The notes: generated by a model from the sequence alone, not told the origin. A stretch of 64,000 nt of DNA from Montifringilla adamsi (GCA_017590115.1 JAGGNK010006448.1:5687595-5751594); one strand, 5' to 3'; positions 49,233-63,300 are shown, counted from the first letter of the stretch. Translations and numbers: made by a program.

Positions 49233-50645
49233 AAATCAACATCTATAAACAGCATATATATACTAACTGGGTTTGAATAAAGTACAGCAGGGCTGCAACC
49301 TCTCACAAGAGATGGCGTGTAAGGACTCAGTACTGCTGTAGTAAATGGATTCTAGTTGATATAACTTGAATAGTCTATACAAGGAAGTTTTGACTATCTA
49401 GACTTATTTCCCCAGCACTGTTACTTACCCTTAGCATATCAGTAAATAACTAGGGGTTGGTCATTTGTGACACAATTCTCATTTCACTTTGTGAAAATCT
49501 TTGTGGTCTGCTATCTCCTAACATTTTTTTTTTTACTATTTAGAAAACATTTTTTATATAGATTCTAGTTCCTTGATTATCTTTGGATAACTCTAATAAA
49601 CTCTATTTCTCTTAATTGAACTGCAAGAACTACTACTATTTCATTTGCTCAGAATGAGACATTTCAATGAAATATTCATTTAAGAAACTTAGTTCAAACT
49701 GATTACACACTTTAAATTCCCTATTGCAAGTCATCACCTCTACTTAATAGTTGTCACATAGTGTAAAATTAAGGCACCTCTACATGAGAGAGCTTAGTGC
49801 CAATAAAAATATGACTACAAACATATGCTTTCAAGGTGTCATAAGAGAAAAAAAAATTGTATAAGTTTAAGTTAGCTAGGACCTCAGAAATCATTAGGGT
49901 TTGTGTAAATTAGAGTAGGTTGGATCTATCTGTTATATGAGATTTTTTTAAGCTTTTAAAAAGAAACTTGCCAGATTTTTATACAGTAATTGAAACACTG
50001 CTACAATGCCAAAAAATTACTTTAAAAGGCTTTCAAACTTTGCAAAAGCTTGTGTTCTTGTTTTCAATAACATTAATAAGAAAACTTATTCATTTGGATC
50101 TGGTTTTAAACTATGGCTTTCTGGTGTGCTTTCTGATTTCTTTCCACTTGGGAAAGAGTTCTGTAAATATTTAAGCACTGGGCATGTTGCTTTTTAACTG
50201 AGTGGATGGTTTTGATTTAACTATTTTTTATTTCAGTAAAATAAAACAAAAAAGAAATGTTCAGAAGTACATTATTTTTTTCTTCCTCATTATTTAGAAA
50301 CTGGTTTTGTCTTCACATCTGTAATAATGAACTTATTTCAGTGGAAATATATAAGATCCACTGTTTTAAAGGAAATTGCATGTTGCTATAGAGAGATTGT
50401 TGAGACTGAGAAACAGTGCTTGGATATCAGAAATTAACATCAAGCTAAAACTTCATTGATAAATGGTCTCAGTTTGTCTGAGGATACTTGTTATTAGAAA
50501 ATTCTAGAAATCATCTCATTCCAGTAGGCAGAGACTGGTACTTTTCAGGTTGAAAATTTCTTACCAAGTGCTTTCACCTGCATTTTGCATGTGTTGTTTA
50601 AGACCACCAAGCATCACAAAACTTATGTTTGTACTCACAAGTAAG
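49233..50645. other. AT-rich unique DNA, no gene seen
   Basis: No recognised feature apart from short T-runs. Frames near 49968-50197 overlap in two phases and show no domain. Confidence 0.5.
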
Positions 50646-51242
50646 TGTAGTGGGTTGACCTTTGCCAACTCCTAGATATCTACCCAGATTGTCTCTCATT
50701 CCCTTTCTCAGTAGTACAGAGGAAGAAAGTAAGATAAAAAAGCTTCTAATTTGAGATAAAGACACTGAGGTTGCTTATCAACTGCTGACACAGGCAAAAC
50801 AGACTTGACTTTGGAAAAATTAATTTTAATTTATTGCCAACAAATAAACATTTGGGTAGAAAGAGAAGAAGAAAAAAAAAAAAAAAAGACAAAACTCTGG
50901 ATACCTTCCCCACATCCCTCAATCCCCTTTATCCCCAGACTCAGGTTGACTCCTTTATACTCAACTCATCTGCCCATCCTCTGGGAATGAAGGTTCATGG
51001 TCAGCAGAGCTTCCTCTCCGCCACTCCTTCCTCCTCACACTTTTTCCCTGTTCTACTGTGTCCCCCCCACAGTCTGCAGCTCTTCATCATATGGATGTTC
51101 CATGATATCATCTCCCCCAGTTCCTATCTTTATCTTGACCCACAAGATGTTTTGTCTATTTTTCTCCCTTTCCTGTTGAGTAGGTGGATTGAGAGACGAT
51201 CAGGATTTCTATCTGCTAGCCAGTCAAGGTCAACCTGTTACA
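50646..51242 (-). mobile_element. Near-complete avian ERV LTR (solo)
   Basis: The plus strand starts TGTAGTGGGTTGACC and ends GGTCAACCTGTTACA. These form a 15-base terminal inverted repeat with 12 matches and TG...CA ends, giving a 597-base LTR. I recognise the left sequence, together with 'AGACTTGACTTTGGAAAAATTAATTTTAATTTATTGCC', as a common bird ERVL-type LTR. AATAAA read on the minus strand (about 50833-50838) places the polyadenylation signal near the TGTAGTGGG end, so the LTR points to minus. An A-run of about 18 lies inside at 50870. Flanks (GTAAG and AAAGA) do not give a clean target duplication. A 197-codon frame across it is not a gene. Confidence 0.8.
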
Positions 51243-51320
51243 AAAGACAGTATTTTGCATTTCATTATGTTAAGATATGTTTTGTTTTCAACAAGTCATT
51301 CACAAAATTGAATCAGTTTA

Positions 51321-51427
51321 TGGTAGAACCATGGAATTTGTTGAGTTGGGAGGGACCCACAAAAATTATGGAAGTCCAGCTCCTGGCCCTGCACAGGACA
51401 TCCCCAAGAATCACACCATGTGCCTGA
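51321..51427 (-). mobile_element. CR1 LINE 3' end, short
   Basis: Minus-strand CR1 terminus. The plus strand reads TAGAACCATGGAATTTGTTGAGTTGGGAGGGACCC, then 'CCAGCTCCTGGCCCTGCACAGGACATCCCCAAGAATCACACCATGTGCCTGA', a recognisable CR1 3' subfamily sequence. It is cut off after about 107 bases. Confidence 0.85.
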
Positions 51428-52274
51428 AAATAAAATATACCTGTAAAATAGATGTCCTCAGACACAGCTGTTTTTTGCAATGAAAATTAATGGTGAAGCA
51501 AGCAAATAATGTTCACTAGTTCTTGTCCTGTATCAAGGTTAATTTCTGGAAACTCAACCTCATTAGCTAGTGCTAATCAACACTATGGCAAACACAAATT
51601 TTATTTCCTCTAGATTATGGACTGTAAAACCTCAAATGATTGGGACAGTTAAGCATCATATTTTTCTATGTAAGCTGGTAGTATCCAAAGGTCCTGACTT
51701 ACAAGTCTGTGTAATCTGTGCAATGTGAAATCTTGGCTGTTTCATTTTGAGTGTTTAGATCTAGTTCCAGTTCAAACCTTTATATTGAAGAGACAAAGGA
51801 ATAATTTATTAGATGTCATAGCTGAATATCCAAAATAATTTTTAGAAGTTTGGGTTTAATATTTGCATTCATTTTGTCAGCCAGTTCCAAATTTTGCTGT
51901 CTTCAAACTTTGCAGTCAGGTAACTAGATTTTTTGTTCAATTTAGAATACAGAGAGGCATTAAGAATATTTAAAACCCCACAGTATTAATTTATTAAAAA
52001 AAAAAAAAAGATATTGTGATCAGATTAGACTGCAGGTCAGATAAATTATTTTAAAATGAAAACAACTAGCACAGTATATCAACACAAGCAACTAAATACA
52101 AGCAACCAAATACTTTGTGATGTAGGTACCTAGACATAAGTGCCTGATACTTGAAAAGTGATGATTTAGTCATTTTAAAAGGTTCAAGAATTACCTGTGT
52201 AGTGAATGCATTGATGTAGACATAACTGAAGACTTTCACAGATGATCTCTGTCTTGCATTAAGCAGCCCAACAC
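51428..52274. other. AT-rich unique DNA, no gene seen
   Basis: No recognised feature. An A-run of 13-14 lies near 51995. Confidence 0.5.
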
Positions 52275-52987
52275 CAGCAAAGTGTCCAGTCCTGCACCTG
52301 GATTACAACCCCATGCAGAACTACAGGCTTGAGGCTGAGTGTCTGGACAGCTGCCAAGAAGAAAAAGGACCTGGCAGTGTTTGTTGACAGCCAGCTGAAC
52401 CTGAGCCAGTGTGTGTGCCCAGGTGAACGAGAAGGCCAGTGGCATCTTGTCCCGTGTCAGAAATTCTGTGGCCAGCAAGACGAAGGCAGTGATTGTCCCT
52501 CTGTACTTGGCTCTAGTGAGGCTTCCCTTCAAATCCAGTGTTCAGTTCAGGGGCCCCAAGTCAGGAAGAACTTTGAGGTGTTGGAACCTGTCCAGAAAAG
52601 GGTGACAAGGCAGGTGAAGGGTCTGGGGCCCAAGTCTTATGAGGAGCAGCTGAGGGACTTGGGGTGTTTAGTCTGGAGAAAAGGAGGCTCAGGGAAGACC
52701 TTAACACTCTCTACAATGCCCTGAAAGGAGCTTTTAGCAAGATGGGGGTTTCCCTGGGTTGTGCCAGGGAAAGTTTAGATTAGATATTTGGGTAAAAAAA
52801 ATCACAGGAGTTCTAAAGAATTGGAACAGATTGCCCAGGTTGTAGTTAACATCACTGGAAGTGTTCAAAAAGCTTATGGGTATGGCACTTAAGGACATGA
52901 TTCAGTGGTGAACATGATGGTGGTACTAGGTTGATGGTTAGACTTGATCTTAAAGGTCTTTTCCAACCTCAACCATTCTGTGATTGC
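52275..52987 (+). mobile_element. CR1 LINE, about 0.7 kb, ORF2 end to 3' terminus
   Basis: Plus-strand CR1 with a clear ORF2 C-terminal region read in pieces: VLHLDYNPMQNYRLEAECLD, then KKDLAVFVDSQLNLSQ, SGILSRVRNSVASKTKAVIV and PLYLALVR, then CR1 words around 'GTCTGGAGAAAAGGAGGCTCAGG'. It ends with 'GATCTTAAAGGTCTTTTCCAACCTCAACCATTCTGTGATTG'. At least two frame shifts separate the pieces. It retains the whole 3' region, so it is a normal 5'-truncated insertion and is younger-looking than the one at 59.7 kb. Confidence 0.95.
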
Positions 52988-53963
52988 ACTATAGTTGCAG
53001 GTTAGATTGAAACTTTGACATGGTCACTTTAAGATACCTTTGATAATAAAGATGAAAAAAAAGATAGCTCTAGGATTTTTAATCTGACTAATGTTAGGTG
53101 TTTATTTCAGGATCATGAATTGCATTCTGTAAGGGCTTCATTTAAAAATGGAGACTTGAGAATGTCCTGTCTTGACATTTGTGGCTGGCTGTGTGAGTTT
53201 TAAACAAAGCAACTGATTCATTTGGGAGAAAAAAGAAAAAAAAAAGAAAAAACATTATTCATTTAAAAAAATCACAAAAACATTATCAGCAAGACAAACG
53301 TTATTGAAATTCCTAGCATCCTAGACTTTTTAATTTACAACAGGGTTTTTTATTGTTATCATACACAAACTGTACGAAAACTGTGTTGTGTCATTGACAC
53401 AGTTATTTGACTATTTAAAATCGAGATGGAAAAAGCAGTAACACCTATGATGCTTAAATACCAATGTGAGAATATACGTAAAAAAAATCAATCACAGTTA
53501 TCTTAGGTACTTGCCCATGATCAAGGATCATATTAAAACCATAGAAACAGCAATAGTATAGTAAACATGACATGCAGCTGGTTTTAATGCATTCTTTGTA
53601 TTTTTCATCTTTTGGTTTTTAATATTAGCTTCATCTGTTCTCATCTCTCTTACTAAATTGTCTTCATTTTTAAGTGGAGTTTTAAAAATATATATTAATG
53701 ATCATAGATCTTCACTAGGGAGACATTTTTCCTAATTTAATTCTTTTATCTTTTTCTATTTGGTTCATCATGTCTGTCTTTAAGGTCATGCAGCACATTG
53801 TGATTTGAGCCCACTTAATTTTCTGACTTTTTTGTCTTGGATTTTATCACTTTAATCTTCCCTTAGCATGTCAGGACCTATCACTATTTTTAGTTGTCTC
53901 CTCTTTCTTGATGTCCAAAAAGTGTTATATTAGAGTTAGAAATGTTAACCTCCCTGGCACTGG
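52988..53963. other. AT-rich unique DNA, no gene seen
   Basis: No recognised feature. An A-rich run with G interruptions lies at about 53230-53255. Confidence 0.5.
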
Positions 53964-54117
<154 letters not shown>

Positions 54118-56399
54118 ACTACTAAAATTTATCTTACATTAACTGGATTCTAGAAGCTGTAGAAGTAGATGAAAACCATTTTGGGTAATGTTAGATAATA
54201 ATACAATTTGATGTCAATGCAATTTAGAAGAAAATTGTAGATGTATTTTAAAATAAGGTTCAAATTTTGTTGTGAAAGGAAAGGAGAATTTCATTCCTTC
54301 ATGCTCAAGCAAATGCAGATCAAAAGGAGATCAGCACTGAAGAGGCTTTCTGTATACATTAGTACATAGATTGTACAATTTACTATAGCACTAACACAAG
54401 TTTTTATCATACAAAGAACATGAAAACATGCTGAGAGTAGTGAAGATGTAGAGATGTGGATGAAGATGCAGTGAAGATGTAAAAGTAGTGATGATTTCTT
54501 AAAAGATTATTCTGTTTGTCATTGTTACTTGCATCTCAAAAGAAATGAAAATATCATTTTCTGTCTCAATCACAGAAGAAATAAAACATATTTACAAAGC
54601 ATCAATGTTGTAATTGAGTTTGTTCTAACTAGGCTCATAGTGACACTAAAAACCTAAATTGCTCGACATAAATTCACATAGGCTATGTATAAAGTGCTTT
54701 TTATGTACTCTTATGTGAAGTACAAGAATAGGTATGACAGTCATATGACAGATACTCAAATTAGGGGTTTTGAAGACTTTATTTGTAAAGTTCAGAAAAT
54801 ATTCATAAGGACATACATATATACATAAACACTACCCATTCATGGAGCTGCTTTACTGTTTCAGAACCAGTTCCTGGGCAATCTGGTAAAAAACACCAGA
54901 TTTGTGGCAACTACACTTACGGCGTCTGAGTTACATTACAATCTTAATTTCTAGTTTTCTTATAAATATCTCCCTCTGACAAGGTCGTCCAAAGTTAAGC
55001 AGTAGTCTAACTTAATTTCAAACTTATTTTGAAAAGAAAAAAATTGTAAAGTTTATATTAAGTAAGATGTTTTCAATATTTTTCAAGTCATGCTATGTAG
55101 GCAATGACAATCTTTCCCCCAAGAAACCAGATTCACATTCTTTACAGCCTAAGTTTTGACAAACTAGTAAAATATCACAACCTATCTAAGCTCGTAGACA
55201 TCCATTTTCCAGTCAAGATAATTAGGGCTGTCAAATATTCTGCTGCCAAGAGACTCAAGTCTGGAGGATTATTTCTGTCTGTGTTTCAGTCTTTTGTCTT
55301 AAGCTGTCAATATACAGAACTCATCAATGTCAGTGTCAGAATCTAGAACCAATATTTGTGGCAAGACAAACACCTGTAATTTAATATGTTTGTGTTACAG
55401 ACTGTCAACTTTTTCACAGTCTTGCAATTTTGAGATTGCTTTTAAGGTAACACTGAAAATGAAAAGACAATCTGAATATATAGCATACTCAAAGGAAAAT
55501 GTTTATTACATACCTTGAAATTATCTTTCAAAAATTTCAGATATATGCAGAGTCTATAGAAAAAAAAAAAACAATACACAAAAATCTGTTTTGAATGAAG
55601 TCTTTTGACGTAACAACAAAACTTAGGACTGAAGAATGCAGAAGAAAAGTTATTCAGATAAAATGATGTGTAAACAAGTGACAGAACCCTGTTGTTAAGT
55701 CATGGAAATTTGAGGTAAATTCCTTAGAAAGAACTCTATAGAGAATTATCAGCTTTGGTCAACCGAGCATTCGTATTTGCTACATTTGAGTATAAAAGTA
55801 GTATTTTGTGAAATCTGTCATAAAACACTACTCTGTAAAAAAAGCTATGACTTCATCTGTCTAAACTGAAATTTGGAATAATCAGTTGGAATAATGATGG
55901 GAGAAATTTCATGCACATCTCCAGGTACTGGAAGGACTTCCTGAAGCCTTGCTTATATATGGCATGAATTGGAGTGATCCTTTACTTTTCTGTCAATTTT
56001 TATTTGATATTTGGTCAAAAATAAAACCAGAGGAAAATGTCTAGAGATATTTAGAACAAATCAGATCCTTTTCTAACTAGTCTCATTCACTAAACAAACT
56101 ACATTGTGAAACATTGTGCTGTCCTTTTATTTCTTCCCATTTGAGTATTATATTTTTATGCTTTCTCTTTTCCCCAGCTCCATGTGAGAAAAACAACAGA
56201 AACAAAACTAAAATATGCATTTATTATCCCAGACAACCTTGTTCAGAAAACCTGAAGAGTGCAGCATTGAGGGACCTTGTCTGTATTTTCTTATAGATTA
56301 GCACATCCAGAATTAAACAAGAGTAGTTAATTGTTCACAGGAATCTATGCTCAGAAATACAGACTATAAACATGTTCGATGCATTAATTTATTTTGCTT
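54118..56399. other. AT-rich unique DNA, no gene seen
   Basis: Short frames only. Near 54420-54490 there are loosely repeated GTGAAGATG/GATGTAGA words. No recognised transposon or RNA gene. Confidence 0.5.
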
Positions 56400-56600
56400 A
56401 CATAGACATTGATACTCTCAGTTAGAGCTGCAGCTCATTCTCTGCTCCATGCAGAGGAAATGGCCCGAACCTGCAAGTGAAATGGATTGCCAATGTGTTT
56501 CAATTTGCAGCATTGAATGCCTGCTGGCAAAGGGAGCACTAGGAATGTTAAAAGTCAGAGCACAGGAATGCTCACTGGGGGTGGGGGGGAGGGGGATGAG
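56400..56600. other. Candidate conserved non-coding block
   Basis: A balanced-composition stretch (for example 'GAAATGGATTGCCAATGTGTTTC' and 'GCATTGAATGCCTGCTGGCAAAGGGAG') without repeats or a convincing frame, bounded on the right by a G-rich run at 56576-56595. It looks like regulatory DNA by composition only. Confidence 0.25.
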
Positions 56601-59600
56601 AAGATATAAACTGGTCACATATTCCTAGTAGTGTCTATAAAAAATACTCTCTTAAATGGATAAACAGACTATATCTTTGGAAAGCATGGACAAAGATTTT
56701 GTTCGTAGTCTATTTTAATTATTTACAAAATCATGAAAAAAGGAGAAATTATTCTCCTTTCTAATTCCCTGCTGCTGAAGATAAACATTCACATAAGTCT
56801 GCATGGAATGTCTCAATGATGTTTTTCCTAAGACAAGGTGCTGAATATAGTAGATTTTTTAGGTCAAAAGTGAAGGATTTTCTAGTGATTAAGGAACTTA
56901 ATCTAATATTTAGCAAAATTGGATTTGACTTCCAACTCTGCTCTAAACTCCTTATATTACACAGGCACCTAAGGCTAATTTTTCAAAGATAATTGAGCAT
57001 GTAAAGACATATATATTAGTGGGATTTTTATAAATGTCTGATATATTTGTACCACCAGTTTACTTACTGTTTTAGATAGCAGGCTATCTAAAAATCTGAA
57101 CCCTAACCACCTCCTTGCCTGCTGTGGTCTCAGTTCAGCTGCCTGTGAGTGTGCAAAATAAAACATAGATGTTTCACAAAGAAGTAGGAGAAGAAATGCA
57201 TTCAGAATTTAAAAGTGGTCATTATACAGTACTGGGAGCTGTATACATTGCCTGACATAGCCGATTTTTAGCCATAAACCACCTCAAAATGTTACATGCA
57301 GAACTTACAGTTTCTGTCTGCAACCACAAAATGTCACCAGTCAGGAGAAAGAAGCCTGAGTAACATAATACCAACATGCTTGAGGGACTTTACATCTGCT
57401 TTTTCTTCAGGAGTTTCTGATACTTTTATTTTGCACATTGCTAACTAAATGAATTTATTTTAGTGAAGAAAAGATGTGAACAAGAGTGGGAAGTATTTGT
57501 ACCAGTCTCCCAAGTACTGTGAGGGAATCTGTAAGTATCTAAAGAGTGACACTGCCTCCAGTGCTCACTCCTTTTTTACCTATTCCATCTCTTTTTTTAC
57601 TACAGCTGCTGCAAATGCTCAGCCTTTTTCTCATCCCATTAAAAAAACCCAAACCAAACCAAACCCCAAAAAGAAAGTGAACATTGTACTTAGGATTGTG
57701 TGGTCATATTTTATCCCTGTCTTTTTTTCATCATAGTGTTTCTGGGGCCTGTGGCATAGTGGAAATAGTGGAAGAAGGAGAGTATTTCCAGTAGTCAGAT
57801 TGAGACTTATTGAGTAATATGAAAAGACAACAGGGAAGATATATATGGGTATATGCACAAGTATATAAAAAGTACTTACTACAAGCTATGTATCCAAAAT
57901 CTCTGTACGATGTTTGCTCATGCGAGACCCCAACTTTTCTAGAGTTTAAAAAAAAAATCAAAATTAAATTGATTCCAAATATTTACTATTTATTAAAATA
58001 ATTTAATATAATATGCAATATATCTTATATTATATAGTAGAAAATATAGCGCATCTAATTTTCCTTCGGCAATGACAGAATAACAAAGTATCAACCATTA
58101 ACTGAATGAAAAAAGATAACAGTGGATAAGAATGATATGATCTTTACACAGCAAGGAGACACACTGAGCTTTCCATTTTTAAGCAAAATTCCCAGCTGGC
58201 TTTGGAGACAAAAGTTCCTAGATATAAACAACACAATAAACTTGTGGGAGATATGTCAAAAACCTTCACTTTAAAAAACCAGCATCCCTTCTCTAATTGT
58301 GTTGTGCTCAACTGGAGTTTGCAATTATTATTAATAAAAAGTATAAAATATATTAAATTGTATAAATTATATAAATGAAAATATTTTATGTTTCTGCTAC
58401 TTATGCAAAAAAACCCCACCCTAAAACAACAAAACCGAAACAATGCAATAAAAATAAGATAGAAGAAAATTTGCTTCCCTACTCTGATAAACCACAAGCT
58501 ACATTGGCAAGCTGACATAACAAGATTAGATGGATATTTTTTCATTTATTTTATTAATGTAAATATCTTCTTCTGTTACAGGTGCAAAGTATAAGATTTA
58601 AATAATTGATAAAACTTCTTCTCTAAATGTTCTTCAAGATATTATCCTGTGTCAAAAGGTTATATTCATGTCCTACATTTAATATGCTAAATATGTCACT
58701 ATGTCCTTTTTTCAGTTTTGCATACCTCCCTAGAGTGTGATGTTTCTGATTAATAGCTTGTTCAGAATTTTTATGATATACGTGTGTGTGTATTTTAAAA
58801 TAAAATTACACGTAGAGTAACTTCTTAAGCATGTTCTGAACCAAGTTCAGTAATACTGTGGCACAATTTGTGAATGCTTGATTCTTTTGACACTCATTTC
58901 AGTCATGCAGACAGAGCTATCTGGTGCAATACAAGCTCCCAGAGACTCCATGTGAAATGCTTGGCCCCCAGAATGGCATGGATTATCAAACTGTATATGT
59001 GCCATAAAGTGCCTGCAAATTCTTCAAGGATGTCTCAGATGCCCTCAGTATGTCAAATAATACTGAATATTTGGTAGACACAATTAAATTGAGCCCAGAG
59101 TATCTGTTCCCAGTGAAAGCACTGTATGATTTTGTAGACACTTTACCTTTGACAGTACATCCACATCTGCATACAAATTTAAGTAGGGCACTTTACTGAC
59201 TTACCCATGTCTTGTTCTGTATTCATCTCACTTTATATCCATATAAAAGATACAGGCCTGTTACTCTTTTACTGCTTAGGCTTTGTAGTCTCTCTATTGT
59301 TAGTGGAAAAAGATAGGCACATCTTCACTAATTTAGACATTTATTTAGACTGGATAAATTACATTGTGAAGGTACCTACAACTCCTAACAAATGACAAAT
59401 GCTCTAAACATTCAAAAGCTAGCTCACAACTACATTTTAGATAAATAAAGCTCCATGATATTAGTTGAACCACTGATGCATGAAACAAAAGCTTTCAGAA
59501 ATAATAGTAATGAACATGGGAAGGGATATGAAGGACCAGAATCATATTTCATTTTTTAACTTGCTAAATCTTCCTAAAGGTAAATCTTGTAAATCTTTCT

Positions 59601-59709
59601 AATGGTCTGAGGTTTGGACACCTGCTCACATGTACATATTTCCAACTTTACATTAAAAAAATAAAATAGTCTTCTGCTCTGAAAATTTATTATTTTTAGT
59701 GCAGAGGAG
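56601..59709. other. AT-rich unique DNA, no gene seen
   Basis: The longest frame is minus 58144-58545 (133 codons). Its middle is an AT-driven Tyr/Ile/Asn/Leu/Phe string, and no domain is recognised at either end. A CCAAACC-type A/C patch lies at 57640-57675. No transposon recognised. Confidence 0.45.
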
Positions 59710-60300
59710 TTTCACTGAATGACAAAATCATTGAAGTTGAGAGGAAGCTGTGGAAATAGTCTAGTCCAACCCCTCTGCTGAAAGCACATTGAGCCAAGGT
59801 AAGTTGCCCCGGGCTGTGTCAAGTTAGGGACTGAATATCTAGTGGAATGGAGACTCCACTTCAAGCTCTCTGATCAACATGCTCCAGCACTTAATAACCC
59901 TCATAGTAAAAATATTATTTTCTCACATTTAAATGGTATTTTCTGCATTTCAGTTTGTTTTGATGTCCTCTTGTCTCTTAACAGAACACTGCAGAGAAGG
60001 TCTGACTCTGTTTTCTTTAATCCTAACTCCAGGTACTTAAGCACAGTGATAAGTGATAATAAACTAAATTCCTCCTCACATCACATCTTCTCCAAGACCT
60101 AAATCATGTTCCTGACCCTTTGCTGATATATCCGGGACTCCCTTGTACTGGTGAACGAAGGCTGGCACCCAGCAGTTCACATGTGGCATCAAGAGTGCAG
60201 GATAGAAAAGAAAGATGATCTTTGACCTATTGATGGTGTTTTTACTAGTGCAGCCCAGAATACTATTGGTCACCTTTGCTGCAACTATGAAGTGGTCTAC
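59710..60300 (-). mobile_element. Old CR1 LINE fragment
   Basis: Minus-strand CR1, more diverged than the other copies. The plus strand shows GACAAAATCATTGAAGTTGAGAGGAAGC, 'TAGTCCAACCCCTCTGCTGAAAG', 'ACTGCAGAGAAGGTCTGACTCTG', 'CTCCAGGTACTTAAGCACAGTGATAAG', 'GACCCTTTGCTG', then 'CACATGTGGCATCAAGAGTGCAGGATAGAAAAGAAAGATGATC' and 'GCAGCCCAGAATACTATTGGTCACCTTTGCTGCAA'. Each is a known CR1 block in the right order, but the segments between have drifted or been lost. Confidence 0.82.
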
Positions 60301-63300
60301 TTGTAACAGTGGGGGAATTCACTTGCAATATTTTGCTTTGCATCCAGAATAAAATATGAGTTATGGAGTTTTGGTTTTGATTTTTTTTTCTGTTTTAGTG
60401 AAGTAGGTTTATCATAAAACTAAATAAATAATTTGCTTAAAAAAGTTGAAATTGTCAATTAGGATAGATTATCCATTATATTAACAATTAATTTATCAAA
60501 GAATATCTATTAGTAATGCTTTGCAGAAAGCAACGCAATTGAAAAAAAACAATACAAACAGTGTATTATATCTTTGATTTAACCCAGGATGTAAATTAGT
60601 AGTTCAGGCAATTTACCTCACTTGCACACATTATTGGTTCATTACCATCAATATCCTGTCTTTGGCAATATTGCTGAATGATGATTCACAAAAACACTTC
60701 AGCCAACAGCATTCCTAATTTATCTAGGCAGCTGTGCTACGCTTTTTGTGAACAGAAAACCACTTTATGCTATATATAGAGATGAATAATGTCTTTCCAT
60801 ACAATGTTTGATTCTCATCTACAGAGTGCGTCATCACAAATTCCAATAGTTCATAAAATCAGTCAAAAACATTATGCAGTAAGCTGCAGCCCCAAATCCA
60901 TATTTTCTGAAATTTATATTAAAATGTGTGAAGCAGATTCAAAAAAGGACAGGAAGCAATGTTGAATGATAATAAATAGGTTTTATTGTGAAAGATTTTG
61001 GGAATATTCTTTATTTTACTTGAATTAGAAGGATTAGGAGGGAATGGAATGTCTTGACTAGTTAGAGGAGGATACTTTTAATATCACTGTCCCAGATGAC
61101 ATGAAAATCAAAGTCTTGAAGTTTAAATTTAGATTATGCAAATGTTTCTACCTTTTTTAACAAGGAAAGACCAAATTCAAAAACCATTTAATAATATGTA
61201 CATATTGCTTGATATGAATGAAATAAAGAACTGTTAGCATTTTTAACAGATAATTGTAATTTAGCCACTAGTACAGGAAGCAATATAATAGCAGAGAAGG
61301 ATTTTTCTATCTGTAATAAGTAAAAGCAAACAAACAAAATAAATAAAACAAAACTCCACAGAACAGAGAACTAAAACAGACTTCAGAATTTTTTTTTTCT
61401 TAAGGCTTTAATATTAAGAAATTCTATTTCTTAAATGCTGAATGATCTTCTTCCACTGACACTGAGAAAAGTCAAAATCTCTATGTGGAAAAGTAGATTT
61501 GATTACAGGCACAGTTATGGCTCATTTCCAACACAGAGACTACAATTGTCTAGAATAAAAGGTCATGTGATTGTTTTCTTACAACTTGATTGTTAACATT
61601 ATCGGCAGCTTGCATTGTAAAACAATATATTAGATTTTTATTACTTCAGCTGACTTTCTATGCAAACTCATGTCTGCTGCTCATGACTATCTCTCTTTTA
61701 TTATGTATTCATATTAGAATGTAAAAGTTTGCTTGCACTTACAATATTTTAAACGAAAAATTCCAGAAATTAGTCATGAAATTACATAATCCTATGTGAA
61801 ATTCCTATTTCTGAAGTAACTGAGAAAGTGCATTTCCTATACCTATAGTAAGCGTGCAATGATTGCCAAGGAAATAATATCTGAACTAAAATTATTGAAT
61901 TCAGACATCTTAGATGACATTTGGCTTTTTCACACCTTAATCCTTTCCATTTAATTTATTTTCTGTAACATTAGTGAGGTAATTAAATACCGTTACAGGA
62001 ATATCTCAGTTTGCACTTTAATTACCCATTTATGGCACTGTTTCTTCTACTATGTTGGCCTTTCAAAAGTCAAAAAATTGTAGTTCAACAGCTAATTGAA
62101 TGTTAATTCCAAGATCATTTGGTGTTTGGTAGGCTTTTTAGTTGCTTAAATAGACTGCCCATTTGCAATAAAGTTCAATTTCCTCACTTTTGAATTTTTT
62201 GGATACTATTATTTGCTCTTTTGATAAAAGTAGGGGAAAATTTTACATAAAAAAAAAAAGAAATCTCTTGGAACTTTGCACTATTGGGATTGAACAAGGA
62301 GGAGGTAGGACGTGTAGGCTGAATATCTCTTAAGAAACTAGACACAAGTCATGTAGTACAGATATGGAACTACTAGTAATTAAAGTAATTCAGCTTTTGA
62401 CTTCTATTGAATTATAGTTTATGAAAGAAATTAGCAGATTAAAATTCTGTAGAATAAAAATAACTATTTAAAAGAATAGTATGTGGCAAGGTTTGGAGAC
62501 AAAAATTAAATCAGAAATATAATCAAAGCAAGAAAAAAATGAAATCAAAATGATAGAAAAATAGAAATATAATCCAAAATCAAATTGATTCAAAGGATGT
62601 GTTATATTTTGGTTGTTTATTTTTTTCACTTATTATTGTAGAACTTACAGTCCAGGACTAATTTATTAACACTAATGAATTCAGATTTGTAACATTCCAG
62701 AAAACCGTGTCTAAGACCTTTACAGTCTCAGACCCACAGAACATAAACAGTTCTTTATTTTCAAATCTTTCTTTTTTTACTGGGAAAAAACTCCCACATA
62801 TCTCATCTCAGTATGTATAAAGTTCTACAAAATAATCAAACTGTATCAAAACAATGATGGCTTCTTCAACTGTGAACATGTAAAAAATATGTCGGGGGTT
62901 TTTTTCTTAAGCATTTCTCTATTTTCCCCTATAATATTTTAATTTAAAATTGAAGAAACAGTTGTGTATTTATATTCTATTAATTGAATCCAGTTTGTAG
63001 TTTACTTGACCAATGCATGAATGCTGTATGCCTTTGGAACATTCTTGATTTGATTCATCCTCACCCTGTCCTACAAGAAGAAAAAGACTCTCCATTTTTT
63101 ACCTTGCAAAAGGAAAGACAAAAGACAGAGTAGATACTGAATGAGACAAAAAATAATTTCTGTGTATATTAAAAGAAATCCAAATGTTCCAGCTTATAAA
63201 GAACTACTTATTTTTCCTATCACTAATAAATTATAATACCATATATAATATCATTAACTCTCCTAAATAATTGCTTACTAACTAGGTTAGTTTGTCTTGT

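Noticed and set aside
50834..51427. 197-codon plus-strand frame
   Set aside because: Covers the ERV LTR in its antisense direction and a CR1 end. It starts in a poly-A-derived Lys run and shows no domain.
52329..52724. 131-codon plus-strand frame
   Set aside because: A frame-shifted piece of CR1 ORF2, annotated as CR1 and not as a host gene.
58144..58545. 133-codon minus-strand frame
   Set aside because: The composition follows the AT-rich DNA (Phe, Ile, Tyr, Leu, Asn) and no motif or family was recognised. Kept only as unique DNA.
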